From: an uncultured Pelagibacteraceae bacterium
Lineage (GTDB): Bacteria; Pseudomonadota; Alphaproteobacteria; Pelagibacterales; Pelagibacteraceae
Assembly: GCA_902634935.1 (NCBI GenBank)
Contig: CACPMF010000002.1
Span: 46,510 to 110,509 of the forward strand
Length of the DNA stretch: 64,000 nucleotides
Direction: 5' to 3'
The translations under genes were made by a program, and so were the position numbers. The first letter of the stretch is position 1. Every line of letters starts with the position of its first letter. Under the pieces are notes generated by a model that was not told where the DNA came from, made no database searches, and was given only the letters and a program-made list of their open reading frames with translations. Positions 18,277 through 28,841 of this stretch are shown one piece after another.

Positions 18277-19202
18277 TTTTTTACAGCTGCCCGTAACAAT
18301 CTATCATTAATTGCCTCACCGATACCTCGATTAGGAATTCTCTCAATAGAGATTTGTTTAAAACCTTTTTTTTTAACTTTTCTTAATGTTTTATATAAAT
18401 TTTTCGCTACTTCCTTCAAATTTTTATTTTTACTTAGGTAAAAAAAATTTTTATTTGATTTAATTCTTTTTGAAATTAATAAGAAAGCTTCAAATTTTTT
18501 TGGTCTTTTAATATTTAGTCTTATAGGCAATCCCGGTGAGTAGTGAATTCTTCCTTGCCCGGGCATTACTATATTTTTTTTTTTGCTAGTTTTTTTTTTA
18601 ATTAAATATTTTTCTATTTTACTTCTGTCTAGGCTGCCTAATCTCAATATTTTTTGATTACCTACTAAATTAACTATTGTAGATTCTAGACCCTCTTTTG
18701 ACTTCCCACCATCTAAGACAAATTTGATTTTATTCCCAAACTCTTCAATCACATCGGTTTTACATACAGCACTAATACTCTTAGAAATATTAGCACTTGG
18801 TGCAGCTAAAGGAAAATTTAAATTTTTTAATAGTTTTCTAGCAACTTTGTGTTTAGGGAAGCGAACTGCAATAGTACTTTTATTATTAGTAACATTATTT
18901 GCAATTTTACTTTTTTCTTTTAACTCCAAAACAAAGGTTATTGGTCCAGGACAAAACTTTGAATATAGACTCAAAAATTGACTATCAATTATACAATCAT
19001 TTTTTAGATCTTTTAAATTATAATAATGAACAATAAGAGGATTTTTTCTTGGTCTTTTTTTTAATTTAAAAATCTTATCTGTTGCTTTATCTGAGTAAGC
19101 GTTCGCCGCTAAACCATAAACTGTCTCTGTAGGAATTCCAATACACTCATTTTTATTGAGATATTTTACTGCTTTTTTAATATTTGAAAGATTGATATTC
19201 AT
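18273..19202 (-). CDS. L-threonylcarbamoyladenylate synthase, Sua5/YrdC type
   Basis: A 309-residue two-domain enzyme making threonylcarbamoyl-AMP for the t6A37 modification of ANN-decoding tRNAs. The YrdC domain (about 1-200) has GIPTETVYGLAANA, KKRPRKNPLIVHY and AAPSANIS; the C-terminal third (about 210-309) is the Sua5 domain beginning with the MPGQGRIHYSPGLP linker. The start codon lies inside a perfect palindrome that also contains the start of the divergent xseB gene. Confidence 0.92.
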   Translation of the reverse strand: MNINLSNIKKAVKYLNKNECIGIPTETVYGLAANAYSDKATDKIFKLKKRPRKNPLIVHYYNLKDLKNDCIIDSQFLSLYSKFCPGPITFVLELKEKSKIANNVTNNKSTIAVRFPKHKVARKLLKNLNFPLAAPSANISKSISAVCKTDVIEEFGNKIKFVLDGGKSKEGLESTIVNLVGNQKILRLGSLDRSKIEKYLIKKKTSKKKNIVMPGQGRIHYSPGLPIRLNIKRPKKFEAFLLISKRIKSNKNFFYLSKNKNLKEVAKNLYKTLRKVKKKGFKQISIERIPNRGIGEAINDRLLRAAVKK

Positions 19203-19225
19203 ATAATATTACCAACTATTATATG
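19200..19225. promoter_or_regulatory. Palindrome holding both start codons and both TATAAT boxes of sua5/xseB
   Basis: CATATAATA (19200-19208), eight bases, then TATTATATG (19217-19225) form a perfect 9-bp inverted repeat. The left CAT is the reversed ATG of the minus-strand sua5 gene and the right ATG starts xseB. Each arm also contains a TATAAT: 19202-19207 on the plus strand, 19218-19223 on the minus strand. No good -35 boxes were found. Leaders would be very short. It may be a symmetric divergent promoter. Confidence 0.5.
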
Positions 19226-19474
19226 AATGAAAAAAATTTGCCAGATGATATTAATTCAAAAACTTTGAATGAGTTAACAGAAATTGCTAATAAAATTATT
19301 CAAAATTTAGAAAATCAAAAAAATTTAGAAGAGTCACTAGATGAATATCAAAAACTTATTAGATTAAATAATTTAATTGAAAAAAAATTCCAAAAATCCT
19401 CTAAAGAAATTTCAGAGTCAGCAAAATTTAAAATCAACGAAATATCAATTAAAAATGCAAAAAAGATTAAATAA
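19223..19474 (+). CDS. xseB: Exodeoxyribonuclease VII small subunit
   Basis: An 83-residue helical protein matching the XseB family: an acidic N-terminus, then LNELTEIANKIIQNLENQKNLEESLDEYQKLIRL, which is the typical ELExIVxxLExxxLxLExSLxxYExG-like pattern. XseB binds XseA to form the nuclease; no xseA is in this window. It precedes ispA and dxs, the widely conserved xseB-ispA-dxs order. Its end overlaps the ispA start by 20 bp. Confidence 0.88.
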   Translation: MNEKNLPDDINSKTLNELTEIANKIIQNLENQKNLEESLDEYQKLIRLNNLIEKKFQKSSKEISESAKFKINEISIKNAKKIK

Positions 19475-20324
19475 AATTGCAATAGATACAAATAATTTTC
19501 TTAAAATATATTTAAAAAAACAAAATAAAACTGATTTAATTAAACCAATGTCTTATGGCCTATTTTCAGGCGGTAAGAAGATAAGATCAAAAATAATTTA
19601 TGATATTGGAAGTATTTTTAAAATAAATTATAGATCTGTAATCCATATTGGAGCTGCAGTTGAGTGCATACATGCTTATTCACTTATTCATGATGATTTG
19701 CCTTGCATGGATGATGATGATTTTAGAAGGGGAAAATTAAGTACGCATAAAAAATTTGGTGAATCTACCGCGGTTTTAGCAGGGAATTCCCTTCTAACCT
19801 TAGCCTTTGAAATTTTGTCAGATAAAATTTTAAATATAAATGATAAAAAAAAAAATTTATTAATTAATTCAATATCAAAATGTTCTGGTCATGAAGGTGT
19901 GGCTGGAGGACAGTTTTCAGATTTAAATTTTGAAAAAAAAAAAATACCATTAAATAAAATTATAGATATGCAAATTAAAAAAACTGGTAAATTATTTTCT
20001 TTTTGTTGTTTGGCACCAGTTATTGTTTCTGGAAAATTTAAAGAAATAAAAAAATTTGAAAAAATAGGAGAAAAAATTGGGCTTTTATTTCAAATTGCTG
20101 ATGATTTAATTGATTATAATGGAAATATGCAAATTGCCGGTAAAAAAACTCAAAAAGATTTAGCGAGGGGTAAGGCAACTATTATTCGCGTTTTAGGACA
20201 ACAAAATTCAATCAATTATGCCAATATTCTTAAAGAAGAAATTTTTGCCACATTAAAAAAATATGGTAAAAATTCTAATAATTTAAAAGCATCTGTTAAA
20301 TATATTTTAAATAGAAATAAGTAA
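19455..20324 (+). CDS. ispA: Farnesyl (polyprenyl) diphosphate synthase
   Basis: 289 residues from ATG 19455. It is a trans-prenyltransferase condensing DMAPP/GPP with IPP. The first Asp-rich motif is HDDLPCMDDDDFRRG (Asp80, Asp81, Asp86), GGKKIRS is near residue 39, and the second Asp-rich motif is FQIADDLIDYNG. I chose ATG 19455 because the earlier TTG at 19377 would add 26 low-complexity residues and overlap xseB by 98 bp. It is followed directly by dxs, which supplies its precursors through the MEP pathway. Confidence 0.9.
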   Translation: MQKRLNKIAIDTNNFLKIYLKKQNKTDLIKPMSYGLFSGGKKIRSKIIYDIGSIFKINYRSVIHIGAAVECIHAYSLIHDDLPCMDDDDFRRGKLSTHKKFGESTAVLAGNSLLTLAFEILSDKILNINDKKKNLLINSISKCSGHEGVAGGQFSDLNFEKKKIPLNKIIDMQIKKTGKLFSFCCLAPVIVSGKFKEIKKFEKIGEKIGLLFQIADDLIDYNGNMQIAGKKTQKDLARGKATIIRVLGQQNSINYANILKEEIFATLKKYGKNSNNLKASVKYILNRNK

Positions 20325-22235
20325 ATGATCAAAACAAAATTCTTAAATAAAATTAATTTTCCAACAGATTTGAAACAGCTGAATCATTCTGAACTTAAAA
20401 TACTTAAGGATGAGTTAAGAGAGGAAATGATAAATGCGGTATCAGAAACTGGCGGTCATTTAGGTGCGGGCCTTGGAGTTGTAGAGTTAACAGTAGCTTT
20501 ACATTATGTTTTTGATACACCAAAAGATAAAATTATTTGGGATGTTGGTCATCAATCTTATCCTCATAAAATATTAACTGGAAGAAAAGATAAGATTAAA
20601 ACTCTAAGACAAGGCAATGGCTTATCAGGTTTTACAAAAAGATCAGAAAGTGAGTTTGATCCATTTGGTGCAGCACACAGCTCGACATCAATATCTGCTG
20701 GACTAGGAATAGCAACTGCAAATAAACTTTCAAATAAATCAGAAGAGGTAGTTGCTGTAATAGGAGATGGAGCAATGAGTGCTGGAATGGCATATGAGGC
20801 TATGAATAATGCCGGTGCATCAAAAACAAAAATGATAGTTATTTTAAATGATAATGATATGTCGATTGCAAAACCTGTTGGTGCAATGAAATCTTATCTA
20901 GCAAAAATTTTTTCAGGAAAAATTTATTTTAATTTTAGAGAAACATTAAAATTAATTTTTTCATCATTTTCAAAAAGATTTAGTAAAAAAGCTGGCGAAG
21001 CAGAAGATTTTCTTAGATCAGTTGTTACTGGTGGGACTTTGTTTAATTCATTAGGATTTTATTACATTGGCCCAATAGATGGACACGATTTAGATGTTTT
21101 GCTTCCTGTTTTAAAAAATGCAAAAGAGTCAAAACACAAAGGACCAATATTAATTCATATTAAAACAAAAAAAGGGAAAGGCTACAGTTTTGCAGAAAAA
21201 TCAGAGGATAAATATCATGGGGTATCTAAGTTTAATATAAAAACAGGCATACAGCAAAAAAGTGATTCAAAAGCGCCATCTTATACAAAAGTATATGCAA
21301 ATACTCTTGTTAAGCATGCTGAAAATGACAGCAAAATAATTGGTATAACTGCTGCGATGCCTTCAGGTACAGGAATGGATATTTTTGGAAATAAATTTCC
21401 TAATAGAATGTTTGATGTGGGAATAGCAGAACAACATGCAGTAACTTTTGCTGCTGGTCTAGCAACAGAAGGTTATAAGCCTTATGCATCAATATATTCT
21501 ACTTTTTTACAGCGAGCTTATGACCAAGTGGTACATGATGTGGCAATTCAAAGTTTGCCAGTAAGATTTGCAATAGATAGAGCAGGTCTGGTGGGAGCAG
21601 ATGGCTCAACACATGCTGGATCTTTTGACATAACATACCTGGCTACTCTACCAAATTTTATTGTTATGGCAGCTAGCGATGAGGCAGAATTGGTAAAAAT
21701 GATAAATACATCTGTAGAAATTAATGATAAACCATGTGCATTTAGATATCCCAGAGGAAATGGTACTGGAGTTCAGTTGCCTGATATAGGTGAGAAAATC
21801 CAAATTGGAAAAGCAAAAGTTGTTAGAGAAGGAAAGAAAATTGCTATTTTTAATTTTGGAGCAAGATTAAATGAATGTTTAATTGCTGAAGAAAATTTGA
21901 GAAAAAAAGGAGTTAACGCAACTATCGTAGATGCACGGTTTGCCAAACCTCTTGATGAAAATTTAATTTGGCAATTAGCAACAAATCATGAGGTGATAAT
22001 TACAATTGAAGAAGGATCTATAGGTGGTTTTGGGTCACACGTAAGTAATTTTTTAAATGAAAAAAATCTTTTAGATTCAAATCTTAAATTTAGATCAATG
22101 ATACTTCCAGACAAGTTTATAGATCAAGATAAGCCTGAAAATATGTATAAATCCGCTGGACTGGATGCTATATCTATTGAAAATAAAGTACTAGAAGTTT
22201 TAAATTCAAAAGTAATAGTAAAAAAGATTAATTAG
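20325..22235 (+). CDS. dxs: 1-deoxy-D-xylulose-5-phosphate synthase
   Basis: A 636-residue thiamine-diphosphate enzyme that condenses pyruvate and glyceraldehyde-3-phosphate, the entry step of the MEP isoprenoid pathway. It has [32 protein letters not shown], the ThDP-binding [18 protein letters not shown] and the transketolase-type [17 protein letters not shown]. The length and all hallmarks are normal. The ATG follows the ispA stop directly. Its TAG stop overlaps the aroC stop on the other strand. Confidence 0.97.
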   Translation: MIKTKFLNKINFPTDLKQLNHSELKILKDELREEMINAVSETGGHLGAGLGVVELTVALHYVFDTPKDKIIWDVGHQSYPHKILTGRKDKIKTLRQGNGLSGFTKRSESEFDPFGAAHSSTSISAGLGIATANKLSNKSEEVVAVIGDGAMSAGMAYEAMNNAGASKTKMIVILNDNDMSIAKPVGAMKSYLAKIFSGKIYFNFRETLKLIFSSFSKRFSKKAGEAEDFLRSVVTGGTLFNSLGFYYIGPIDGHDLDVLLPVLKNAKESKHKGPILIHIKTKKGKGYSFAEKSEDKYHGVSKFNIKTGIQQKSDSKAPSYTKVYANTLVKHAENDSKIIGITAAMPSGTGMDIFGNKFPNRMFDVGIAEQHAVTFAAGLATEGYKPYASIYSTFLQRAYDQVVHDVAIQSLPVRFAIDRAGLVGADGSTHAGSFDITYLATLPNFIVMAASDEAELVKMINTSVEINDKPCAFRYPRGNGTGVQLPDIGEKIQIGKAKVVREGKKIAIFNFGARLNECLIAEENLRKKGVNATIVDARFAKPLDENLIWQLATNHEVIITIEEGSIGGFGSHVSNFLNEKNLLDSNLKFRSMILPDKFIDQDKPENMYKSAGLDAISIENKVLEVLNSKVIVKKIN

Positions 22236-23317
22236 TTTCCACATTGAGCTTTATTTAGCAAGTAGTGATCAAGTATTACACAATGCATCATGGCTTCTCC
22301 TATTGGTACAGCTCTTATCCCTACGCAAGGATCATGTCGGCCCTTAACAGATATGGTTGTATTTTTACCAAACTTATCAATTGTTTTTCTAGTAGATAAT
22401 ATCGATGAAGTCGGTTTGACAGCAAATGACACAATTATATCTTGACCACTTGATATACCCCCCAAAATACCACCAGCATTGTTCGAATTGAATTTTGTAG
22501 ATTTCCCTCTTTGATTAATTTCATCTGAATTTTCTTCACCTGTCAATTGAGCAGAATTCATTCCAGATCCTATGTTTACTCCCTTTACAGCATTGATGCT
22601 CATCATAGCTGATGCAAGGTCCATATCTAATTTTGAATAAATTGGCGCCCCTAATCCTACAGGTACTCCCTTAGCTCTAATTTCAATAATTGCACCACAA
22701 GATGATCCCGCTTTTCTTATACTAAGTAAATATTTTTCCCAAAGCTTTAGCACAGATTTATCTGGACAAAATAATTGATTTTTTTTGATAAATTTTTCGT
22801 TCCAATTTTCTGGATTAGATCCTAAGATTCCTAATTGAGTTACTCCTCCAACAACATCATATTTTTTTCCTAGAATAAATTTTAATATTTGTTTTGCTAT
22901 ACCTCCTGCTGCAACCCTAGAGGCTGTCTCTCTTGCAGATTGTCTTCCTCCTCCTCTATAATCTCTAATTCCATATTTTTTAAAATAGGTAAAATCTGCA
23001 TGTCCTGGCCTAAATTTATTTTTAATATTTCCATAGTCTTTAGATCTCATATCTTTATTATAAATTATCATTGAAATAGGAGTTCCAGTTGTTTTGCCTT
23101 CAAAAATACCAGATAAAATTTCAACTCTATCATCTTCTTTTCTTTGAGTTGTAAATTTTGATTGACCAGGTTTTCTTTTATTTAAATCTTTCTGAATTTC
23201 GTCAATATTTATTTTGATATTGGGTGGGCAACCATCGACTACACATCCAATTGCTGGTCCATGAGACTCTCCCCACGTCGTAAATCTAAATATTTTCCCA
23301 AAGGTGTTAAATGACAT
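22232..23317 (-). CDS. aroC: Chorismate synthase AroC
   Basis: A 361-residue flavin-dependent enzyme that forms chorismate from EPSP, the last shared step of aromatic synthesis. It begins [21 protein letters not shown], has the GxGRxSARETxxRVAAG-type motif ([19 protein letters not shown]) and the C-terminal [25 protein letters not shown] lies on the minus strand at 23324-23329, only seven bases before the start codon, so the message may be leaderless. Confidence 0.97.
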   Translation of the reverse strand: MSFNTFGKIFRFTTWGESHGPAIGCVVDGCPPNIKINIDEIQKDLNKRKPGQSKFTTQRKEDDRVEILSGIFEGKTTGTPISMIIYNKDMRSKDYGNIKNKFRPGHADFTYFKKYGIRDYRGGGRQSARETASRVAAGGIAKQILKFILGKKYDVVGGVTQLGILGSNPENWNEKFIKKNQLFCPDKSVLKLWEKYLLSIRKAGSSCGAIIEIRAKGVPVGLGAPIYSKLDMDLASAMMSINAVKGVNIGSGMNSAQLTGEENSDEINQRGKSTKFNSNNAGGILGGISSGQDIIVSFAVKPTSSILSTRKTIDKFGKNTTISVKGRHDPCVGIRAVPIGEAMMHCVILDHYLLNKAQCGN

Positions 23318-23349
23318 ATATTTATTATATAAGTTATTTTGTTAAAATT

Positions 23350-23973
23350 ATGAACGAAAAAAACTCTTTTGGTCTAGATATATGTTTTGGTGAAAAAAAT
23401 AATCCATTTGAATTATTTAAGGAATGGTTTGATGAAGCAAAAAAAACAGAGTTAAATGACCCAAATGCAGTTGCACTAGGCACATCAGATCACCGTGGAT
23501 ACACCTCGGTCAGAATGGTTTTATTAAAAGATTTTAATGAGACAGGGTTTGTTTTTTATACAAATTTTAACAGTGCTAAAGGATTAGCTATTAAAAAAAA
23601 TCCAAATATATCGATGTGTTTTCATTGGAAAAGTTTACTTAGGCAAATAAGGATCGAAGGTGCAGCTGAACAAGTTTCTGATACTGAGGCAGACGAATAT
23701 TATTCCTCTAGAAAATATGAAAGCAGAATCGGTGCTTGGGCATCAAATCAAAGCTCAGAAATTTTAAATCGAAAAGAACTTAAAGACTCAATTAGAAACT
23801 TTAAATCCAAATATCCTGAACAAAATAATGTTCCCAGACCAAAACATTGGTCAGGATGGCGGCTAAAGCCAAGGTCAGTAGAATTCTGGCTAGATGGTGA
23901 ATTTAGAATACACGAGAGACTGAAATATATTAAAGAAAAAAACGATTGGAAAAAGATTTTATTATCTCCTTAA
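23350..23973 (+). CDS. pdxH: Pyridoxamine 5'-phosphate oxidase PdxH
   Basis: A 207-residue FMN enzyme that oxidises PNP/PMP to pyridoxal phosphate. Motifs include AVALGTSDHRGYTSVRMVLLKD, FYTNFNSAKG, the R-x-E-G-type IRIEGAAEQ, and the C-terminal WSGWRLKPRSVEFW followed by a RIHERLKY tail. ATG 23350 is chosen over 23311, which would start in the divergent aroC promoter region and add 13 hydrophobic residues. A TATAAG at 23328-23333 could be its -10. The TAA shares a TTAA with the ispB stop. Confidence 0.93.
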   Translation: MNEKNSFGLDICFGEKNNPFELFKEWFDEAKKTELNDPNAVALGTSDHRGYTSVRMVLLKDFNETGFVFYTNFNSAKGLAIKKNPNISMCFHWKSLLRQIRIEGAAEQVSDTEADEYYSSRKYESRIGAWASNQSSEILNRKELKDSIRNFKSKYPEQNNVPRPKHWSGWRLKPRSVEFWLDGEFRIHERLKYIKEKNDWKKILLSP

Positions 23974-24983
23974 AAATTTCTTTCTAAACTAAATGATGTC
24001 AAATTTTTAAGAATATTTTTATCTTGGTTCTCCTCGAATATTGATAATGAGTTAGATGCTAAGTTTATAAAATATTCAGCTTTTATATAGCACTCATTAA
24101 TAATTTTATATTTTTTTATTTTTTCAAGAGTATTTTTAAATTCATTTTCATCTCTATTTTGTTTTTCAAACAATTTTTTCAGATATTTTTTTTCTTCACC
24201 CGAACATTTTTGATATAATAATATTATTGGTAAAGTAATTTTTCCCTCATAAAAATCATTACCTATTTTTTTTCCAAATAATTTAAGCTCGGAATTATAA
24301 TCTAAAGCATCATCTGCTATTTGAAATGTAAGACCTAAATTTTTTCCATAAAACTCTAGAGCTTCTTTATATTTATTATCTCTATTCGCTAATATTGCTC
24401 CAACTTTAGTAGATGCTGAAAAAAGTGCTGCAGTTTTCAAAGAGATAATTTTTAGGTATGTTTCTTCTAGCATATCTATCTCTCCGTGATGCTGAAGTTG
24501 TAACACTTCTCCTTGTGCAATTTCTGACGAGGTAGAGGAAAGAAGTTTTAAAATTTCTAAGCTTCCATCTTCTACCATCATTTCGAAACATCTGCTAAGC
24601 AGATAATCACCAACTAAAATAGAGGATTTGTTTCCCCATATAGTGTTGAGTGTTTTTTTGTTTCTTCTAACAAGCGCGTTATCAATAACATCATCATGCA
24701 TTAAGGTGGCAGCGTGAATTAATTCTACGCATGCTGCTAGGTTTATATCTCTACCACCTTTTGAGTATCCACAAAGTTTTGAGGTAGATAAAGTTAAAAG
24801 GGCTCTTAATTTCTTACCACCTGTATCTAAATGATAGTCTGTCATATTTTGAATCAAATCAACTTTACTTGTTAATTTTGATGATATTTTTTCATTAACC
24901 AATATAAGTTTATCCTCAACAGACTTAAGTAAATCCGAATATGAGTTGTTAATCGTCTTTTTTAATTGAACTACAGATCCCAT
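23970..24983 (-). CDS. ispB: Octaprenyl-type polyprenyl diphosphate synthase
   Basis: A 337-residue trans-prenyltransferase that builds the ubiquinone side chain. It has GGKKLRALL, the first Asp-rich motif LMHDDVIDNALVRR and the second FQIADDALDYN. Compared with IspA above it lacks the extra residues in the first Asp-rich region (DDxxD form), which fits long-chain products. It is transcribed alone, divergently from the S49 peptidase operon, with 109 bp between them. Confidence 0.92.
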   Translation of the reverse strand: MGSVVQLKKTINNSYSDLLKSVEDKLILVNEKISSKLTSKVDLIQNMTDYHLDTGGKKLRALLTLSTSKLCGYSKGGRDINLAACVELIHAATLMHDDVIDNALVRRNKKTLNTIWGNKSSILVGDYLLSRCFEMMVEDGSLEILKLLSSTSSEIAQGEVLQLQHHGEIDMLEETYLKIISLKTAALFSASTKVGAILANRDNKYKEALEFYGKNLGLTFQIADDALDYNSELKLFGKKIGNDFYEGKITLPIILLYQKCSGEEKKYLKKLFEKQNRDENEFKNTLEKIKKYKIINECYIKAEYFINLASNSLSIFEENQDKNILKNLTSFSLERNF

Positions 24984-25025
24984 AAATTGAAAATATTACA
25001 TTAAGTCTATTATAATACTTATCAA

Positions 25026-25053
25026 TTGACGCACCTATTTCTTCAACTATAAG
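25026..25053 (+). promoter_or_regulatory. Promoter of the S49 peptidase-glyQ-glyS-ppdK operon
   Basis: TTGACG (25026-25031), a 16-base gap and TATAAG (25048-25053) form a good housekeeping promoter. It ends about 40 bases before the ATG at 25093. No Shine-Dalgarno sequence is visible upstream of that ATG. Confidence 0.6.
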
Positions 25054-25092
25054 TATGCTTTATTAATATCTAAATTTTTAATAAGCATATTT

Positions 25093-25902
25093 ATGTTTTC
25101 CTTTTTCAAAAAAAAAAAAATTGTTAGTCATATCAGGCTATCTGGTGTTATTGGAAATGTTGGAAAATTTAAACAGGGGATTGATTATTCGAGCCAAGAG
25201 GAAATTATAAAAAAAGCTTTTTCATTGAAAAAAGCCCAAGCAGTAGCAATAACAATTAATTCCCCTGGCGGGTCACCAGTACAGTCACACTTAATTTATA
25301 AACTAATTAGAAATCAGGCAGACAAATATAAAAAAAAAGTGATTGTATTTGCAGAGGATGTTGCGGCTTCTGGCGGCTACTTAATTGCTTGTTCTGGAGA
25401 TGAAATATATGCTAATCCTAGTTCAATAATTGGTTCTATTGGAGTTATTTATTCTTCGTTCGGATTTAAAGATCTTATTCAAAAAATTGGTGTTCAAAGA
25501 AGAGTTTATACAGCTGGAAAAAATAAAAGTACACTCGATCCATTTCTTGATGAAAAAGAAGAAGATATAAAAAGGTTAAAGAATATACAATTAGAACTTC
25601 ATCAAGAATTTATAGATGTAGTTGAGGAAAGTAGAAAGACAAAGTTAAAAAAAGATATTGGGGTTGAATTATTTTCAGGAGAATTTTGGTCAGGAAAAAA
25701 ATCTAAGGATCTTGGTTTAATTGATGGTTTGGGTAATTCCGAACAAATTCTAAGAGAAAAATTTGGTGAAGACGTTGAAGTGAAAATTTTTGAGAAAAGT
25801 AAAGGATGGCTTGCAAAAAAATTATCTTCTTCAGAAAATCAAGCAGATAAAATTTTGAACTTGATCGAAGAAAGATCTATTTGGCAAAAATATGGTTTCT
25901 AA
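25093..25902 (+). CDS. S49-family serine peptidase (SppA/SohB-like)
   Basis: A 269-residue signal-peptide-peptidase-like protein. It has [15 protein letters not shown], the nucleophile Ser93 in [12 protein letters not shown], and a [12 protein letters not shown] segment at about 140-151 with the candidate catalytic Lys. It is short, with no convincing membrane anchor beyond a basic N-terminus, unlike E. coli SppA. The order S49 peptidase-glyQ-glyS-ppdK recurs in alphaproteobacteria. It overlaps glyQ by 11 bp. The true substrates are unknown. Confidence 0.87.
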   Translation: MFSFFKKKKIVSHIRLSGVIGNVGKFKQGIDYSSQEEIIKKAFSLKKAQAVAITINSPGGSPVQSHLIYKLIRNQADKYKKKVIVFAEDVAASGGYLIACSGDEIYANPSSIIGSIGVIYSSFGFKDLIQKIGVQRRVYTAGKNKSTLDPFLDEKEEDIKRLKNIQLELHQEFIDVVEESRKTKLKKDIGVELFSGEFWSGKKSKDLGLIDGLGNSEQILREKFGEDVEVKIFEKSKGWLAKKLSSSENQADKILNLIEERSIWQKYGF

Positions 25903-26776
25903 AAGACCTAAATTGAAAAAAGAAAAAATTTTATCATTTCAAGATACAATATTTAGCTTACAAAAATTTTGGGCAAAACAGGGATGTATTATTTTACAAC
26001 CCTATGATGTTGAGGTTGGAGCTGGAACATTTCATCCAGCAACAACATTGAGATCTTTAGGAAAGAAGCCATGGAAAACAGCGTATGTTCAACCATCTAG
26101 AAGACCTACAGATGGAAGATATGGAGAAAATCCAAATAGACTTCAGCACTATTATCAATTCCAAGTATTAATAAAACCTTCTCCAAAAAATATAAAAAAA
26201 CTTTATCTTAATAGCATTGCATCAATTGGAATAAAACACGAAGAGCATGATATAAGATTTGTAGAGGACGACTGGGAAAGCCCTACTTTAGGAGCAGCTG
26301 GGCTTGGATGGGAAGTCTGGTGTGATGGAATGGAAGTAACACAGTTTACTTACTTTCAACAAATGGCAGGAGTTGAATGTGATCCTATTTCTGTTGAAAT
26401 TACTTATGGATTAGAAAGATTGTGCATGTTTATACAAAACAAAAAAAATGTTTTTGAACTTGATTGGAATAATGATGGAATATTTTATAAAGATGTCTTC
26501 CATCAAGCTGAAAAAGAATTTTCAGCATACAATTTTGAATACGCAAATACTGAAAAACTTTTTAAAATGTTTGATATGTTAGAAAGTGAGGCAAGATCGA
26601 TGATTGAAAATAAAATTTCTCTCCCTGCTTATGATCAATGTTTAAAATCGAGTCATGTATTTAATATATTAGATTCCAGAGGCGTTATAAGTGTTGCGCA
26701 ACGAGCAGAATATATCTCAAGAATTCGAGATTTAACCAAAGAGATTGGAAAAATTTGGATAGAAAGTCAGAGTTAA
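25892..26776 (+). CDS. glyQ: Glycyl-tRNA synthetase alpha subunit
   Basis: A 294-residue catalytic subunit of the heterotetrameric bacterial GlyRS. It has the family-specific [23 protein letters not shown]-terminus region, [21 protein letters not shown] and the [17 protein letters not shown] motif. Its length is normal. It overlaps the peptidase gene by 11 bp and is followed by glyS after one base, so the two subunits are made together. Confidence 0.97.
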   Translation: MVSKRPKLKKEKILSFQDTIFSLQKFWAKQGCIILQPYDVEVGAGTFHPATTLRSLGKKPWKTAYVQPSRRPTDGRYGENPNRLQHYYQFQVLIKPSPKNIKKLYLNSIASIGIKHEEHDIRFVEDDWESPTLGAAGLGWEVWCDGMEVTQFTYFQQMAGVECDPISVEITYGLERLCMFIQNKKNVFELDWNNDGIFYKDVFHQAEKEFSAYNFEYANTEKLFKMFDMLESEARSMIENKISLPAYDQCLKSSHVFNILDSRGVISVAQRAEYISRIRDLTKEIGKIWIESQS

Positions 26777-26777
26777 A

Positions 26778-28841
26778 GTGTCTGAATTATTTATTGAACT
26801 ATTTAGCGAAGAAGTTCCAGCAAAGTTACAAATCAAAGCAAGAGAACAATTAAAAGAAATTCTTTCAAATTTTTTTGAACAACATGGTGTAAAATATAAA
26901 GGTGAAATTAGAATTTTTTCAACACCAAATAGAATTGCTATTAATGCCAAAGGCTTTCCAAAAGAAGTTTTATTCAAATCTAAAGAGGTAAAAGGTCCAA
27001 GTATAAATGCACCAGATAAAGCATTAGACGGCTTTTTAAATTCTAATCAAATAAATAAAAATAAGATATATAAAAAAAAAACTGAAAAGGGAGAATTTTA
27101 TTTTTTTAAGAAGCCACAAAAGAAGATAAGTCTTTATAACATGTTGAGAGAAAATCTTCCTCACATTCTGTTTAAAATTACATGGGAAAAATCAATGAAA
27201 TGGGGGGAACATACCCTTCTTTGGGGTAGGCCATTGAAATCTATTTTATCAATATTTGATGGGAAAAAACTTGAGTTTGATTTTAAGCACCTGAAAAGTT
27301 CTAATCTCACTTTTATAGAAAAAGATATAGAAGAAAAAACTAAGTCATTTAATAACTTCGACCAATATTTAAAATTTTTTAAAACCAAAGGAGTAATTAT
27401 TGACCACGAAAAAAGAAAGGATTTTATAAATTCTGAATTACAAAAGTTATCAAATAACAAAAATATTTTAATAAATACAAGTGAAAGTTTATTAAATGAA
27501 ATAACAAATATTGTTGAAAAACCGAAAGTATTAATTTGTGAGTTTGATAAAAAATTTCTAAACATACCTAAAGAAATATTGATTATTACAATGCAATCAC
27601 ACCAAAAATATATACCGACTTTTGACAAAAAAGAAAATTTAACAAACTTATTTTTTGTAATCTCTGATGCGAACGATAAAAAAGGACTTATTAAGTCAGG
27701 AAATGAAAGAGTTATTGATGCTAGATTGAGAGATGCAGAATTTTTTTGGAATAAAAACAAATCTCAAAATTTAGTTAAGCAGGTTACCAAATTAAAAAAT
27801 GTTAATTATTTTAAAGGTCTAGGAACGTATTTTGATAAGGTTCAAAGAATGCGAAAACTCAGTGGTCTAATATCTGATGAATTTATGATTAGTAAAGAAA
27901 AAATAGAAATCGCATCAACAATTTGTAAAGTTGATTTAATGTCAGACTTAGTGGGTGAATTTCCTGAGCTTCAAGGTGTAATGGGAGGTTACTTTGCAGA
28001 AACACAAGGCTTTGAAAAAGATGTCAGTCTAGCTGTAGCAGAGCATTATTATCCTATTGGTATGGATAGTAAGTTACCAAAGAAAATTTATAGTATTGCT
28101 TTATCACTGAGTGATAAAATTGACTCTTTAGTTGGTTTTTTTGGAATTAATCTAAAGCCGTCCAGCTCAAAAGATCCTTATGCCATAAGAAGAACAGCAA
28201 TCAGTGTGGTACGATTAATAATTGAAAATAACCTAAAAGTAAAACTTAGAGATTTAATTAATTATTCTTGTATGTTTTATAAAGAACAAGGCTTTGAATT
28301 TGATTTGAAGAAATTGAATTTAGAACTTGGGGATTTTCTACATGAAAGGGTAAAGAACTATCTTAAAGAAAAACAAATTAGAAATGATATTATAGAAAGT
28401 GCAAGTCATAATTTTTCAATTGATGAATTATTAAAAGTTTATAAAAAAACAAACGTTTTAAATAAAAGCATAAACAAGGATTTTGGGAAAGATGTTGTTG
28501 CTATTTACAAAAGGTCCGCAAGTATTTTATTAAGCGAAAATAAAAGTTTATCCAATTTTAATGGCAATGTTGATCCAGGTTTATTTAAAAATGATTATGA
28601 AAAAAATCTTTATAAAAAAATACACGAAATTAAAAAATACTATTCAAGTGTAGGTAGAGATGAAAATTTTGAAGAAAGTTTAAAAATACTTTCATTTTGC
28701 AAATCAGAAGTTTACGATTTTTTTGAAAACGTTATTGTAAACGATAATGACGAAACGATAAAAAAAAACAGACTAGAACTTTTATCAATGTTATGTAAAA
28801 GTTTTGATAACTATTTCAATTTTTCAAAAATAGAAGGTTAA
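26778..28841 (+). CDS. glyS: Glycyl-tRNA synthetase beta subunit
   Basis: A 687-residue subunit that binds and positions tRNA-Gly. It starts SELFIELFSEEVPAKLQ and has TPNRIAINAKGF, MKWGEHTLLWGRPLKSI, MGGYFAETQGF and the HD-like YPIGMDSKLP segment, with an anticodon-binding C-terminus. The start is GTG at 26778, one base after the glyQ stop. Its stop overlaps the ppdK ATG (TAATG). Confidence 0.96.
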   Translation: MSELFIELFSEEVPAKLQIKAREQLKEILSNFFEQHGVKYKGEIRIFSTPNRIAINAKGFPKEVLFKSKEVKGPSINAPDKALDGFLNSNQINKNKIYKKKTEKGEFYFFKKPQKKISLYNMLRENLPHILFKITWEKSMKWGEHTLLWGRPLKSILSIFDGKKLEFDFKHLKSSNLTFIEKDIEEKTKSFNNFDQYLKFFKTKGVIIDHEKRKDFINSELQKLSNNKNILINTSESLLNEITNIVEKPKVLICEFDKKFLNIPKEILIITMQSHQKYIPTFDKKENLTNLFFVISDANDKKGLIKSGNERVIDARLRDAEFFWNKNKSQNLVKQVTKLKNVNYFKGLGTYFDKVQRMRKLSGLISDEFMISKEKIEIASTICKVDLMSDLVGEFPELQGVMGGYFAETQGFEKDVSLAVAEHYYPIGMDSKLPKKIYSIALSLSDKIDSLVGFFGINLKPSSSKDPYAIRRTAISVVRLIIENNLKVKLRDLINYSCMFYKEQGFEFDLKKLNLELGDFLHERVKNYLKEKQIRNDIIESASHNFSIDELLKVYKKTNVLNKSINKDFGKDVVAIYKRSASILLSENKSLSNFNGNVDPGLFKNDYEKNLYKKIHEIKKYYSSVGRDENFEESLKILSFCKSEVYDFFENVIVNDNDETIKKNRLELLSMLCKSFDNYFNFSKIEG

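Noticed and set aside
19377..19454. Extended ispA start at TTG 19377
   Set aside because: It adds 26 low-complexity residues overlapping xseB; ATG 19455 gives a normal family N-terminus.
23311..23349. Extended pdxH start at 23311
   Set aside because: It overlaps the divergent aroC start and adds a hydrophobic stretch atypical of the soluble enzyme.
27161..27760. A 199-codon antisense frame in glyS
   Set aside because: The sense strand encodes a confident GlyRS beta subunit; the antisense has no motif or ribosome binding site.
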